DNA from: JANJUB01 sp964586225
GTDB taxonomy: Bacteria; Armatimonadota; Fimbriimonadia; Fimbriimonadales; Fimbriimonadaceae
Length of the DNA: 39,512 nt
Direction of reading: 5' to 3'
Assembly (NCBI GenBank): GCA_964586225.1
Contig: CAZPHD010000030.1
Coordinates: forward strand, 1 to 39,512
A model generated the notes under the pieces. That model was not told where the DNA came from. It was given only the letters and a program-made list of their open reading frames with translations, and made no database searches. Shown piece by piece: positions 16,107-23,381 of the stretch (position 1 is the first letter of the stretch; the number at the start of each line of letters is the position of its first letter). A program made the translations under genes and the position numbers.

Positions 16107-17590
16107 GCCGCGCGGTCCACCGCCGAGGCTTGCCCGGGCGGGTCTCCGGCCAAGGCGAGCGCGGCATCGACGAGGCGGCGATAGTCGCTGTCGTCGACCG
16201 AGAGGTAGGCGCCGGCGAGATTGCGCACCGGATCGCCCGCATAATAGCGCTCATATTGGACGAGGCGCTGGCCGAAGGCTTCGCCGGCGAGATCCCAGGC
16301 GAGCTTGAACAGGCGGACCCGGTCGAGCGAGGAGAGCTTCGCGCCGCAATAATATTTGCCGGTGTCGCCGGCGAGCTCGGGAACCGCGAAATCGGCGCCC
16401 GACGGCATCAACATGAAGCCGCCGGCGCCGATCGTCTGCAGCACCTCGATCACTCGCGGATAGGCGCTCGCCATCATGATCCTGAGATTGTGGAGGGGCG
16501 CGAGAGCCGGCCGCCAGCTGCCCGACGGCAGCCTTTCGGCCTCGGCCTCGGCGCGGGCGAGACCGCTCTTCAGATGCTCGACGAAGCAGACGCATTCGCC
16601 GAGCATCTGCTGGACATGGAGGAAGCTGTCGGCGCCGGTCGCCCGCGCCACCGCCATCGCCAGCCCAGTGGCGAGCTGCATCTTCGCCAGCGCGCGGATG
16701 TTGGTCTGATAGGCGGTGTGGTTGCGGATCGAGGTGCGCGGATACATCTCCGCCGCCGCCTTGACGTTGCGATAGCAGAAGACGCGGTCCCAGGGCACGA
16801 AGACGTCGTTGAAGACGAGCAGCGCGTCATTCTCCTCGAAGCGGGTCGAGAGCGGATGATCGAAACTCGAGCGGCTGCCGTCGAGCGTATAGGGCTCGCG
16901 GCAGATCTGGCGCAGCCCGCGCGCGTCCGCCGCGATGGCGAAGATGACGGCATGGTCCTCGTCGCCGGGCTTCAGGCCCGGCAAATTGTACATCAGTATC
17001 TCGTCGGCGATGGGCCCAAGGGTCGCGATCATCCGCGCGCCGTTCATGATGATCCCTCCCTCGACCTCGGCGGTGACGCGCAGGTGAAGGTCGCCGAGCT
17101 CGTGGCTCGCCTTGGTGCGATCGTTCTGCGGCGTGACCAGCGCATGGCTGAGGAACAGGTCGTTCTTGCGGACGAAGCGGTAATAAGCGTCGAGATGGTC
17201 GGCGAATTTCTGCCCGTCCTGGGCGAAGAAATCGCGGCTCTCCCAAAGCGCGAGCAAAGTCGCGTTCATGAAATCGGGCGAACGGCCGAGCAGGCCGAAG
17301 CTCGCCTCCGCCCAGAGCCGCATCCCCTCGCGGCGGCGGCGCAGATCGTCCGGCGACCGCGCCTCGAGGAAGGAGATGCCGCAAGTCTCGCCGGTCTCCG
17401 GATCGGTGCCGGTCAGCCGGTCAGCATAGGCCGGCTCGAGCTGCATGTCGTAGAGCGCCGCGAGCTGCCGGGCGACCGCCGCGAAAGCGGGGTGATCGGC
17501 GACGTTCGCCACCCGCTCTCCGCCCACCCACACCTCGCGGGGGCGGCTCCTCAGCCCCTCCAGATAATCGGCGCCGCTCCTGATACCCAT
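16103..17590 (-). CDS. HpaB-family flavin-dependent aromatic monooxygenase
   Basis: 495 residues from ATG 17590, giving the family-typical start MGIRSGADYLEGLRSRPREVWVGGE; the ATG at 17647 would add 19 atypical residues. It belongs to the 4-hydroxyphenylacetate 3-monooxygenase (HpaB)/PheA family, which uses free FADH2 and O2 to hydroxylate phenols ortho to the existing OH. Family signatures include RKNDLFLSHALVTPQNDR, GGIIMNGARMIATLGPIADE, FDHPLSTRFEENDALLVFNDVFVPWDRVF and the C-terminal AYLSVDDSDY. It heads the operon with flavin reductase, hydrolase and extradiol dioxygenase: phenol to catechol, then ring opening. No shared ATAC-N6-GTAT operator precedes it, so it may answer to the adjacent IclR protein instead. 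Confidence 0.92.
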   Translation of the reverse strand: MGIRSGADYLEGLRSRPREVWVGGERVANVADHPAFAAVARQLAALYDMQLEPAYADRLTGTDPETGETCGISFLEARSPDDLRRRREGMRLWAEASFGLLGRSPDFMNATLLALWESRDFFAQDGQKFADHLDAYYRFVRKNDLFLSHALVTPQNDRTKASHELGDLHLRVTAEVEGGIIMNGARMIATLGPIADEILMYNLPGLKPGDEDHAVIFAIAADARGLRQICREPYTLDGSRSSFDHPLSTRFEENDALLVFNDVFVPWDRVFCYRNVKAAAEMYPRTSIRNHTAYQTNIRALAKMQLATGLAMAVARATGADSFLHVQQMLGECVCFVEHLKSGLARAEAEAERLPSGSWRPALAPLHNLRIMMASAYPRVIEVLQTIGAGGFMLMPSGADFAVPELAGDTGKYYCGAKLSSLDRVRLFKLAWDLAGEAFGQRLVQYERYYAGDPVRNLAGAYLSVDDSDYRRLVDAALALAGDPPGQASAVDRAA

Positions 17591-17613
17591 CCCGCTTTTC
17601 CACTCCGTTCGAA

Positions 17614-17630
17614 GGCGGTCTGGCACCGCC
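17614..17630. promoter_or_regulatory. Inverted repeat upstream of the HpaB operon
   Basis: GGCGGT-N5-ACCGCC, a perfect 6-bp inverted repeat 24 bp before the HpaB-like start. A second repeat, TGTTC-N7-GAACA, is at 17688-17704, overlapping the gap to the IclR gene. Either could be the operator of the adjacent IclR-type regulator or a leader hairpin. There is no direct evidence for binding. Confidence 0.35.
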
Positions 17631-17707
17631 CTTGCCTGCCTATTCATTCGGCCGCGGCAGCGGGCGCTTCAACGGCGGAGTCGGAAATGTTCATGGTGAG
17701 AACAGCG

Positions 17708-18499
17708 TCAGGGAATGTCCGGCTGTTCGTCGAGCCGGCGCTCGATCGCGGCGATGCAGGCGCGAAGCGGCGGCAACAGGGTGGAGGCGGCGGCCTCGGT
17801 GGAGAGAGCGGAGCGGAAATAGACGATGTTCACCGCCCCCACCGCCCGGGATCTTCGGCGGACCGGCAGCGCGATCGCGCTTATGTTCGCCTCGATGAGG
17901 CCGTCGCTATAGCCGTAGCCGCGCTCCCGGACCCTCTCCAGCATCCGCTCCAAGGCCTGACGGTCTTCCGTCTCCGCCGCATCCTCTCCACTCGAGGCGC
18001 GGACCGACTCGAGCGCCTGGTCGAGTTCCCTGGGAGACATGGCGGCGAGCAGCGCTCGGCCGAGCGCGGAGCGGGCGATCGGCCGGTGCTGGCCGACCAG
18101 CCGCCGGAAGAAGGTCATGCTGGTCAGTCTATGGGTCGAGGCGAGAATGGTCAGCCGCCCGGCGACGAGCGCGGCATAGTCGCTCGGCCAGCCGACCTCG
18201 GCGACGAGGCCGTCAAGCTCCTCCTGGGCGATCTGGAGGGCGAGATCGTCGCTGCGGATGCCGAGGCCGATGCTGCCGAGCTTGCCGGCGAGGAAGTAGC
18301 GGCCGTCGTCGGGTCGCCGCACCGCATAGCCCGAGGCGACAAGCGTGGCGAGGAGCCGGTAGACGGTCGAGCGATCGATCGCGGTGCGGCGCGCGAGCTC
18401 GGAAGGGGTCGACCAGCCGAGATCCGCCATCGCATCGAGCAGCGCGAGCCCGCGCTCGAGCGAGCGCACCTCGCGATAGGGCGTCCCTTCCGCGCTCAC
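17708..18499 (-). CDS. IclR-family transcriptional regulator
   Basis: 263 residues with the IclR two-domain layout. The N-terminal winged helix is RSLERGLALLDAMADLGWSTPSELARRTAIDRSTVYRLLATLVASGYAVRRPDDGRYFLAGKLGSIG. The C-terminal effector domain contains RSALGRALLAAMSPREL and ERGYGYSDGLIEANISAIALPVRRRSRAVGAVNIV. Many IclR proteins (MhpR, PcaR, HpaR-like) control aromatic catabolism. It is transcribed in the same direction as the HpaB operon and ends 117 bp before it, so it may regulate that operon. The start codon is GTG 18499. Confidence 0.9.
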   Translation of the reverse strand: MSAEGTPYREVRSLERGLALLDAMADLGWSTPSELARRTAIDRSTVYRLLATLVASGYAVRRPDDGRYFLAGKLGSIGLGIRSDDLALQIAQEELDGLVAEVGWPSDYAALVAGRLTILASTHRLTSMTFFRRLVGQHRPIARSALGRALLAAMSPRELDQALESVRASSGEDAAETEDRQALERMLERVRERGYGYSDGLIEANISAIALPVRRRSRAVGAVNIVYFRSALSTEAAASTLLPPLRACIAAIERRLDEQPDIP

Positions 18500-18538
18500 C
18501 CGGCGCGGCGAGGATGCGCGGGCCCAGGCGGCGCCGGG

Positions 18539-19144
18539 TCAGGCCATCGCATCGGGAAGGTTCAGCAGGAAAATGAGGCAGATCTCCAGCTGCGAGCGCA
18601 GCGCCTGGCGGCCGACGTCGCGGTGGATGACGTTGACCCCGATCAGGTGCGACAGGGCCAGCAGAGCGGCCGCCTTCGCCCTCGGCAGCGACATACCGAG
18701 ATCGAGGTAGATCTGGGTCATGATCTCAAGCCGTTCGCTGTCTACCTCGGAAAGGGTGCGGCGGGCGATCTCGGAGCTGCGCGCCCATTCGCGAAGGGCG
18801 TGCTCGATCGGGCCGCCCGGAATGTCGGGGCGGTCTTCCGACGCCACCTTGATCAGGAAGGACAGGCGCTCGCGCGGATCCTCGATATTGGTCTGGATGA
18901 ACTCGGCGATCCTGAGGGTCGAGGTTTCCTGCCAGAAGCGCAGCATCTCGTTGAGGAGCGCGTCGCGATCCTTGAAATGCCAGTAGAAGCTGCCCTTGGT
19001 GACCCCCAGCTCGCGCGCGAGCGCCTCGATGCGGACGTTGGCGACGCCGCCGCGGCCGACCTCGACGAGCGCCGCGCGAACCCAGTCGCGCTTGGTAAGC
19101 CTGTCCGCCTCCGGACCCTTCGCCTTGGTGAGTCGCTTGGCCAT
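18539..19144 (-). CDS. TetR-family transcriptional regulator
   Basis: 201 residues with an N-terminal TetR helix-turn-helix: KRDWVRAALVEVGRGGVANVRIEALARELGVTKGSFYWHFKDRDALLNEMLRFW. The C-terminal ligand domain is variable and all-helical. ATG 19144 follows a G-rich ribosome binding site (GGGGGGGTAGAAG). It stands between the IclR gene and the quinone-oxidoreductase-like gene. TetR proteins bind short palindromes as dimers, so it is the best local candidate for the protein recognising the ATAC-N6-GTAT sites. No such site is visible before its own gene, so it may not be autoregulated. Confidence 0.9.
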   Translation of the reverse strand: MAKRLTKAKGPEADRLTKRDWVRAALVEVGRGGVANVRIEALARELGVTKGSFYWHFKDRDALLNEMLRFWQETSTLRIAEFIQTNIEDPRERLSFLIKVASEDRPDIPGGPIEHALREWARSSEIARRTLSEVDSERLEIMTQIYLDLGMSLPRAKAAALLALSHLIGVNVIHRDVGRQALRSQLEICLIFLLNLPDAMA

Positions 19145-19214
19145 GCTGATCTTCTACCCCCCCATTGGATATGCGGGCACCAGCGCGCCCGCACAACGCC
19201 CTGCTCCGTTCCGA

Positions 19215-20195
19215 CTAGATTTCGGCCACGTTGACAAGGACCTTGCCGGTCGTCTCGCCATTCTCCAGCGCGGCCAGGCCCTGTTTGAGGTCGGCGAGCT
19301 CGACGAGCCGCCAGAGATGCGGGCGGACATGTCCGCCGACGGCGAGCTCGACGAGCTGCTTCTGGATGGCCGAGATGAACGCGGCCTCCTTGTCGAAGCT
19401 CCAGAACACGCCGATCGCGGACGCCGCCTTCACCAGCAGGTGGTTGGCGGGGATCTGCGCCGGAGCCCCGCTCGCGAAGCCGGCGAGCATCAGCCTTCCG
19501 CCCCAGGCGAGCTGGCGGAGGCTGAGCAGGCTGGTCTCCCCTCCGACGGGGTCGAAGACCATGTCGACCCCGCCCGGCGCAAGCGCCTTGACCCGCTCCG
19601 GCCATTGCGCGTCGCGATAGTTGATCGCGTGGTCGGCGCCGTTGTCGAGGGCGAGCCGGCACTTCTCTTCCGACCCGGCGGTGGCGATCACCCGCGCGCC
19701 GCGCCAGGCGGCGAGCTGGGTGGCGGCGATGCCGAGCCCGCCCGCCGCGGCGTGGATCAGGACGGTCTCGCCCTGCTGGAGCCTGCCCTTGCCGAACAGG
19801 CCGACATGAGCGGTGGTGTAGGAGACGGGCAAGGCCGCGGCGTCGGCGAAGGAGAGCTCGTCGGGGAGCCGGACGAGCCGGCCGGTCTCAACCGGGCAAT
19901 ATTCGCCGAACGCGCCGGCGGGGACCTGGGCGAGGACGCGGTCGCCCGGCCCAAAGCCGCTTCCCAGGGGCGCCTCGGCGACCACGCCGGCAATCTCGCT
20001 GCCGAGGACGAAGGGCGGCTGGATCTTCACCTGGTAGCGGCCCCTGACGGCAATCCCGTCGGCGAAGTTGAGGGCGGCCTTGCTGACGCGGACGATGACC
20101 GTTCCTTCGCCGGCGGCGGGGCGGGCAACGTCCTTGAGCACGAGGTCGTCGAGCGATCCCCACCGTTTCACGACCCACGCCTTCATCATCCGCAT
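19215..20195 (-). CDS. Quinone-oxidoreductase-like zinc-independent medium-chain dehydrogenase
   Basis: 326 residues of the MDR superfamily, quinone oxidoreductase (QOR/Qor-like) branch. It starts MKAWVVKRWGSLDDLVLKDV, with ALNFADGIAVRGRYQVKIQPPFVLGSEIAGVV in the catalytic domain and the cofactor fold VLIHAAAGGLGIAATQLAAWRGARVIATAGSEEK. The structural-zinc cysteines of alcohol dehydrogenases are absent. It probably reduces an enone or enoyl-CoA, or a quinone, with NADPH. It is divergent from the acyl-CoA ligase at 20271, with a shared operator between them (20220-20233), so both belong to the same regulon. ATG 20195 is used; the ATG at 20186 is a good alternative. Confidence 0.88.
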   Translation of the reverse strand: MRMMKAWVVKRWGSLDDLVLKDVARPAAGEGTVIVRVSKAALNFADGIAVRGRYQVKIQPPFVLGSEIAGVVAEAPLGSGFGPGDRVLAQVPAGAFGEYCPVETGRLVRLPDELSFADAAALPVSYTTAHVGLFGKGRLQQGETVLIHAAAGGLGIAATQLAAWRGARVIATAGSEEKCRLALDNGADHAINYRDAQWPERVKALAPGGVDMVFDPVGGETSLLSLRQLAWGGRLMLAGFASGAPAQIPANHLLVKAASAIGVFWSFDKEAAFISAIQKQLVELAVGGHVRPHLWRLVELADLKQGLAALENGETTGKVLVNVAEI

Positions 20196-20219
20196 ACATC
20201 CCGCTTGCCTTAACCTAGC

Positions 20220-20233
20220 ATACGGTGTCGTAT
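20220..20233. promoter_or_regulatory. Shared operator site 2 (divergent CoA ligase / oxidoreductase promoter)
   Basis: ATACGGTGTCGTAT (with flanks CATACG-GTGT-CGTATG, a perfect 6-bp inverted repeat). It lies midway between two divergent starts (20195 and 20271). It overlaps the ATG at 20232, which makes that ATG an unlikely start. A possible -35 TTGCCT (20205-20210) would place a -10 hexamer within the operator, consistent with repression. Confidence 0.7.
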
Positions 20234-20270
20234 GTTATGGAATTTCGCAAGCCACGAATCGGACGAGAAA

Positions 20271-21929
20271 ATGCAAAGACAGACCTCCGGCGACGCGCCC
20301 TGGCGCCGCTTCTACCATGAAGAGGCGGCGGCACTGGTCGACGCCCGCCCCTTCCCGCTTTCGAAGCTGCTCGACGATGCCGTCGCGGGGCATGGCGACC
20401 GCCCCTTCCTGACCTACGAGGGCGAGACGCTCAGCTATTCGGAAGGCGCCCAGCTGATCGGACAGCTCGCCGCCGGGCTGGCGGAGCTCGGCATCGGCAA
20501 GGGCGACCGGGTCGGCTACCTGGGTCCGGCGCATCCCTCGTTCACGCTCAACTGCTTCGCGCTGTGGCATCTCGGCGCCGTCCATGTCGGGATGAACCCG
20601 CTCTACTCGGTGGCGAGGCTGGCGGCCCAGGCGGCGGATGCCGGCCTCTCCGCGATCCTGACGCTGGACGATCCGGCCCTGCTGGCGAAGGCGGCGGAGG
20701 CGGCCGCCGCCCTCCCCCGGCCGATCCCGGTGATCTCGGCCAATGCAAGGCGCTGCGACCCGACCGCGGACAGCCTGGTGGCGGATGCGGCGCGAGGCGT
20801 GAAGCTCCGCGATCTGGCGGGCGGCTCAGGCTCAGTCGAGCGGGCGGCGATCGATCCGGGTAATGACGCGGCGGCGCTGCAATATACCGGCGGCACCACC
20901 GGCACTCCCAAGGCGGCGATCCTCACCCACGGCAACCTCGCCGCCAACGTGCTGCAGATGGCGTCCTGGTTCCCGCAGCTCGAGCCGGGGCGCGAGGTCC
21001 TGCTCGCGGCGGCGCCTCCGACTCATGTGGTGGGCGTGGGGCCGACCCAGAATTTCACGACGCGCTTCGCGGGCGAGCTGGTGTGGATGTCGCGGTTCGA
21101 GCCGAACGAGGCGCTCCGCCTGATCAGCGAGCGCAAGGTGAGCGTGCTGCTCGCCCCGCCGACCATGTATATCGCCCTGCTCGACGTGACTGCCGGCACC
21201 GGCTTCGACTGGTCGAACATCCGCAGCGCCCAATGCGGCGCAAGCCCGGTGCCGCTCGAGCTGAAGCAACGTTTCCAGAAGGCGAGCGGCATCTGGATCA
21301 CGACCGTCTATGGAATGACCGAAACCTCGCCGGCCGCGGTCTATTCGTCCCCGCATCCCGAGCATGCCGGCGCGACGGGCATTCCGCTGCCGGTGACCGA
21401 GGTCGATATCCGTTCGCCCGCCGATCCAACGCGCCGCGTTCCCGCAGGCGAGGCCGGGGAAATCTGCATCCGCGGACCCCAGGTGATGAAAGGCTATTGG
21501 CAGCGCCCCGAGGAGACTGAGAGCGCCTTCATCGACGGCTTTTTCCGGAGCGGCGATATCGGCAGCATGTCGGAGGACGGCGTGGTGACGGTGCTCGACC
21601 GGCTGAAGGACATAATCATCGCCAGCGGCTACAATGTCTATCCGGCCGATGTGGAGAATGCGATCCTTCAGCATCCGCGAGTGCGGGAAGTGGCGGTGAT
21701 CGGCGTTCCCGACCGCTATCGCGGCGAGACGGTGAAGGCGATCATCAGCCTTCGCGAAGGCGATCTCGACCTAGAAGAGCTGCAGCGGTTCCTGGCCGGC
21801 AAGCTGTCGCCGATGGAGATCCCCAAGCAGCTCGAGATCGTCGCGGACATCCCGAAGAACGAGAATATGAAGATCTCGAAGCAGGCGCTGCGCGAGCGGG
21901 AAGCCGCGGCGCGGGCCGAGGAGGCTTAA
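20271..21929 (+). CDS. AMP-forming acyl/aryl-CoA ligase
   Basis: 552 residues from ATG 20271 (preceded by GGACGAGAAA). The earlier ATG at 20232 lies inside an operator. ANL-family motifs are LQYTGGTTGTPKAAILTHGNLAAN (P-loop-like), TTVYGMTETSPAA (adenine/substrate), FFRSGDIGSMSEDG with the catalytic Asp, and DRLKDIIIASGYNVYPADVEN followed by the C-terminal lysine in KNENMKISKQALR. It resembles medium-chain or 4-coumarate-type ligases. It would activate an aromatic or alicyclic acid or the side-chain acid released by ring cleavage. It converges on the ferredoxin gene, with a hairpin between them. Confidence 0.9.
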   Translation: MQRQTSGDAPWRRFYHEEAAALVDARPFPLSKLLDDAVAGHGDRPFLTYEGETLSYSEGAQLIGQLAAGLAELGIGKGDRVGYLGPAHPSFTLNCFALWHLGAVHVGMNPLYSVARLAAQAADAGLSAILTLDDPALLAKAAEAAAALPRPIPVISANARRCDPTADSLVADAARGVKLRDLAGGSGSVERAAIDPGNDAAALQYTGGTTGTPKAAILTHGNLAANVLQMASWFPQLEPGREVLLAAAPPTHVVGVGPTQNFTTRFAGELVWMSRFEPNEALRLISERKVSVLLAPPTMYIALLDVTAGTGFDWSNIRSAQCGASPVPLELKQRFQKASGIWITTVYGMTETSPAAVYSSPHPEHAGATGIPLPVTEVDIRSPADPTRRVPAGEAGEICIRGPQVMKGYWQRPEETESAFIDGFFRSGDIGSMSEDGVVTVLDRLKDIIIASGYNVYPADVENAILQHPRVREVAVIGVPDRYRGETVKAIISLREGDLDLEELQRFLAGKLSPMEIPKQLEIVADIPKNENMKISKQALREREAAARAEEA

Positions 21930-21953
21930 GTCGCCGAAGGCTTCTTGGTGACC

Positions 21954-21997
21954 GCATTTTCCGAGTCGTCAGTCGATTCCGACCGACTTGAAAATGC
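21954..21997. terminator. Bidirectional terminator-like hairpin
   Basis: In the 67-bp gap between the convergent CoA ligase and ferredoxin genes. The arms GCATTTTC (21954-21961) and GAAAATGC (21990-21997) pair perfectly. AGTCG/CGACT and GTCG/CGAC pair inside, separated by small bulges, with an ATTC loop. The T-rich and A-rich outer stem gives a U tract in both directions. It begins directly at the stop codon of the nine-gene operon, so it probably ends transcription from both sides. Confidence 0.65.
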
Positions 21998-22329
21998 TAA
22001 GGCAGAACCACGTAGAGCAGGCCGTCCTCGACGAAGGTCGCGTAGGAGGCCACCGGCTCCGTCACCGGGAAGCAGAGCGGCGCGCCCGTCCTGATGTCGA
22101 AGCGGCCCGAATGGACCGGGCATTCTATCTCATGGCCTTCGAGCCAGCCTTCGGAAAGCGACGCCTGGCCATGGCTGCAGGTGTCGTTCAAGGCGTGGAA
22201 GCCGTCGTCCGAATGGAAGACGGCGATTGGCCCCGATCCGGGCACGCAGATCTTGCGCGCTTCCCCGACGGGAAGCGAATCGGCCGGTCCGACCAGGATG
22301 CGCTGGCCAGAGACGCTCGGACCGGTCAC
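21997..22329 (-). CDS. Rieske-type [2Fe-2S] ferredoxin of a ring-hydroxylating dioxygenase
   Basis: 110 residues. The start is GTG at 22329, forming a GTGA overlap with the aldolase stop. The Rieske cluster ligands are Cys51-x-His53 (CSHGQASLS) and Cys70-x2-His73 (CPVHSGRFD), as in BphA3/HcaC/NdoA ferredoxins. GAPLCFPVTEPVASYATFVEDGLLYV is the usual C-terminus. It should carry electrons from a reductase (probably the one at 10074-11333) to the oxygenase encoded at 25905-27785. It is the last gene of the operon, away from the oxygenase subunits. Confidence 0.92.
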   Translation of the reverse strand: MTGPSVSGQRILVGPADSLPVGEARKICVPGSGPIAVFHSDDGFHALNDTCSHGQASLSEGWLEGHEIECPVHSGRFDIRTGAPLCFPVTEPVASYATFVEDGLLYVVLP

Positions 22330-23381
22330 GGAAGCACCGCCGCCGCGCCGGCCTCGGCCTTGGACTTGCAGATATCGAGCGCCACATCGACGATCATGTC
22401 CTCCTGGCCGCCGACCATGCCGCGCCGGCCAAGCTCGAGCAGGATCTCGCGCGCGTCTAGCCCATACTCGTCCGCGGCCCTCTCCGCGTGGCGAAGGAAG
22501 CTCGAATAGACGCCGGCATAGCCGAGCGTCAGCGTCTCCCGATCGACCCTCACCGGCCGGTCCTGGAGCGGCCGGACGAGATCCTCGGCCGCGTCCATCA
22601 GCTTGATGACGTCGCAGCCATGCTTCCATCCCTTGCGGTCGGCGACGGCGGCGAACACTTCGAGCGGCGCATTGCCCGCGCCCGCGCCCATTCCGGCGAG
22701 GCTGGCATCGACGCGGATCGCCCCCTCCTGCACCGCGACGACCGAATTGGCGACGCCGAGCGAAAGGTTGTGATGGGCATGGATGCCGCGCTGGGTCTCC
22801 GGCTTCAGCACGCGATCATAAGCACGGAGGCGGTCGGCGACGCCATCCATGTCGAGCGCACCGCCGGAATCGGTGACGTAGATGCACTGCGCGCCATATT
22901 CCTCCATCAGCCGCGCCTGCCCGGCGAGCTGCTCTGGGCCGCTCATGTGGCTCATCATCAGGAAACCGGAGACGTCCATGCCGAGCTCGCGGGCCATTCC
23001 GATATGCTGCCGGGAAACGTCGGCTTCGGTGCAGTGGGTGGCGACGCGGACCGAGCGGACGCCGAGGTCATAGGCTCGCCGCAGTTCGTCCACCGTCGCG
23101 ATACCGGGCAGGATTAGGGTGGTGAGCACCGCGCGCTCGAGGACCTCGGCGACGGCGCCGATCCATTCCCAATCGGTTTGCGTGCCGAAGCCGTAGTTGA
23201 ACGAGGTGCCGGAAAGTCCGTCGCCATGCGCGACCTCGATCGCGTCCACTCCGGCCTCGTCCAGAGCCTTGGCGATCGCGCGGACATGATCGAGGCCGTA
23301 ACTGTGCCCGATGGCATGCATGCCGTCGCGCAGCGTGACGTCCTGCACATAGATTTTCGTCTGGGTCGGATCGAAGCTCAT
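22326..23381 (-). CDS. mhpE: 4-hydroxy-2-oxovalerate aldolase
   Basis: 351 residues of the DmpG/MhpE/BphI family; it cleaves 4-hydroxy-2-oxovalerate to pyruvate and acetaldehyde, with Mn2+. Conserved residues are Arg18-Asp19 and His22 in VTLRDGMHAIGH, and the metal-binding His201 and His203 in GIHAHHNLSLGVANS. TDSGGALDMDG and the C-terminal communication domain (VDRETLTLGYAGVYSSFLRHAERAA) are present. It overlaps the dehydrogenase gene upstream by 4 bp. In this family the aldolase and the acylating dehydrogenase form one complex and channel acetaldehyde, consistent with the adjacency. Confidence 0.95.
   Translation of the reverse strand: MSFDPTQTKIYVQDVTLRDGMHAIGHSYGLDHVRAIAKALDEAGVDAIEVAHGDGLSGTSFNYGFGTQTDWEWIGAVAEVLERAVLTTLILPGIATVDELRRAYDLGVRSVRVATHCTEADVSRQHIGMARELGMDVSGFLMMSHMSGPEQLAGQARLMEEYGAQCIYVTDSGGALDMDGVADRLRAYDRVLKPETQRGIHAHHNLSLGVANSVVAVQEGAIRVDASLAGMGAGAGNAPLEVFAAVADRKGWKHGCDVIKLMDAAEDLVRPLQDRPVRVDRETLTLGYAGVYSSFLRHAERAADEYGLDAREILLELGRRGMVGGQEDMIVDVALDICKSKAEAGAAAVLP

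Noticed and set aside
16103..17590. Interpreting module A as a steroid HsaAB-type system
   Set aside because: The monooxygenase has HpaB-family signatures rather than the acyl-CoA-dehydrogenase-like pattern of HsaA, and the dioxygenase is of the MhpB type rather than the HsaC type.
16022..19234. A 1070-codon open frame on the plus strand
   Set aside because: It lies antisense to the flavin reductase, HpaB-like, IclR and TetR genes, all clearly recognisable. It is a by-product of high GC; its translation is low-complexity Arg/Ala/Gly/Asp and matches no family.
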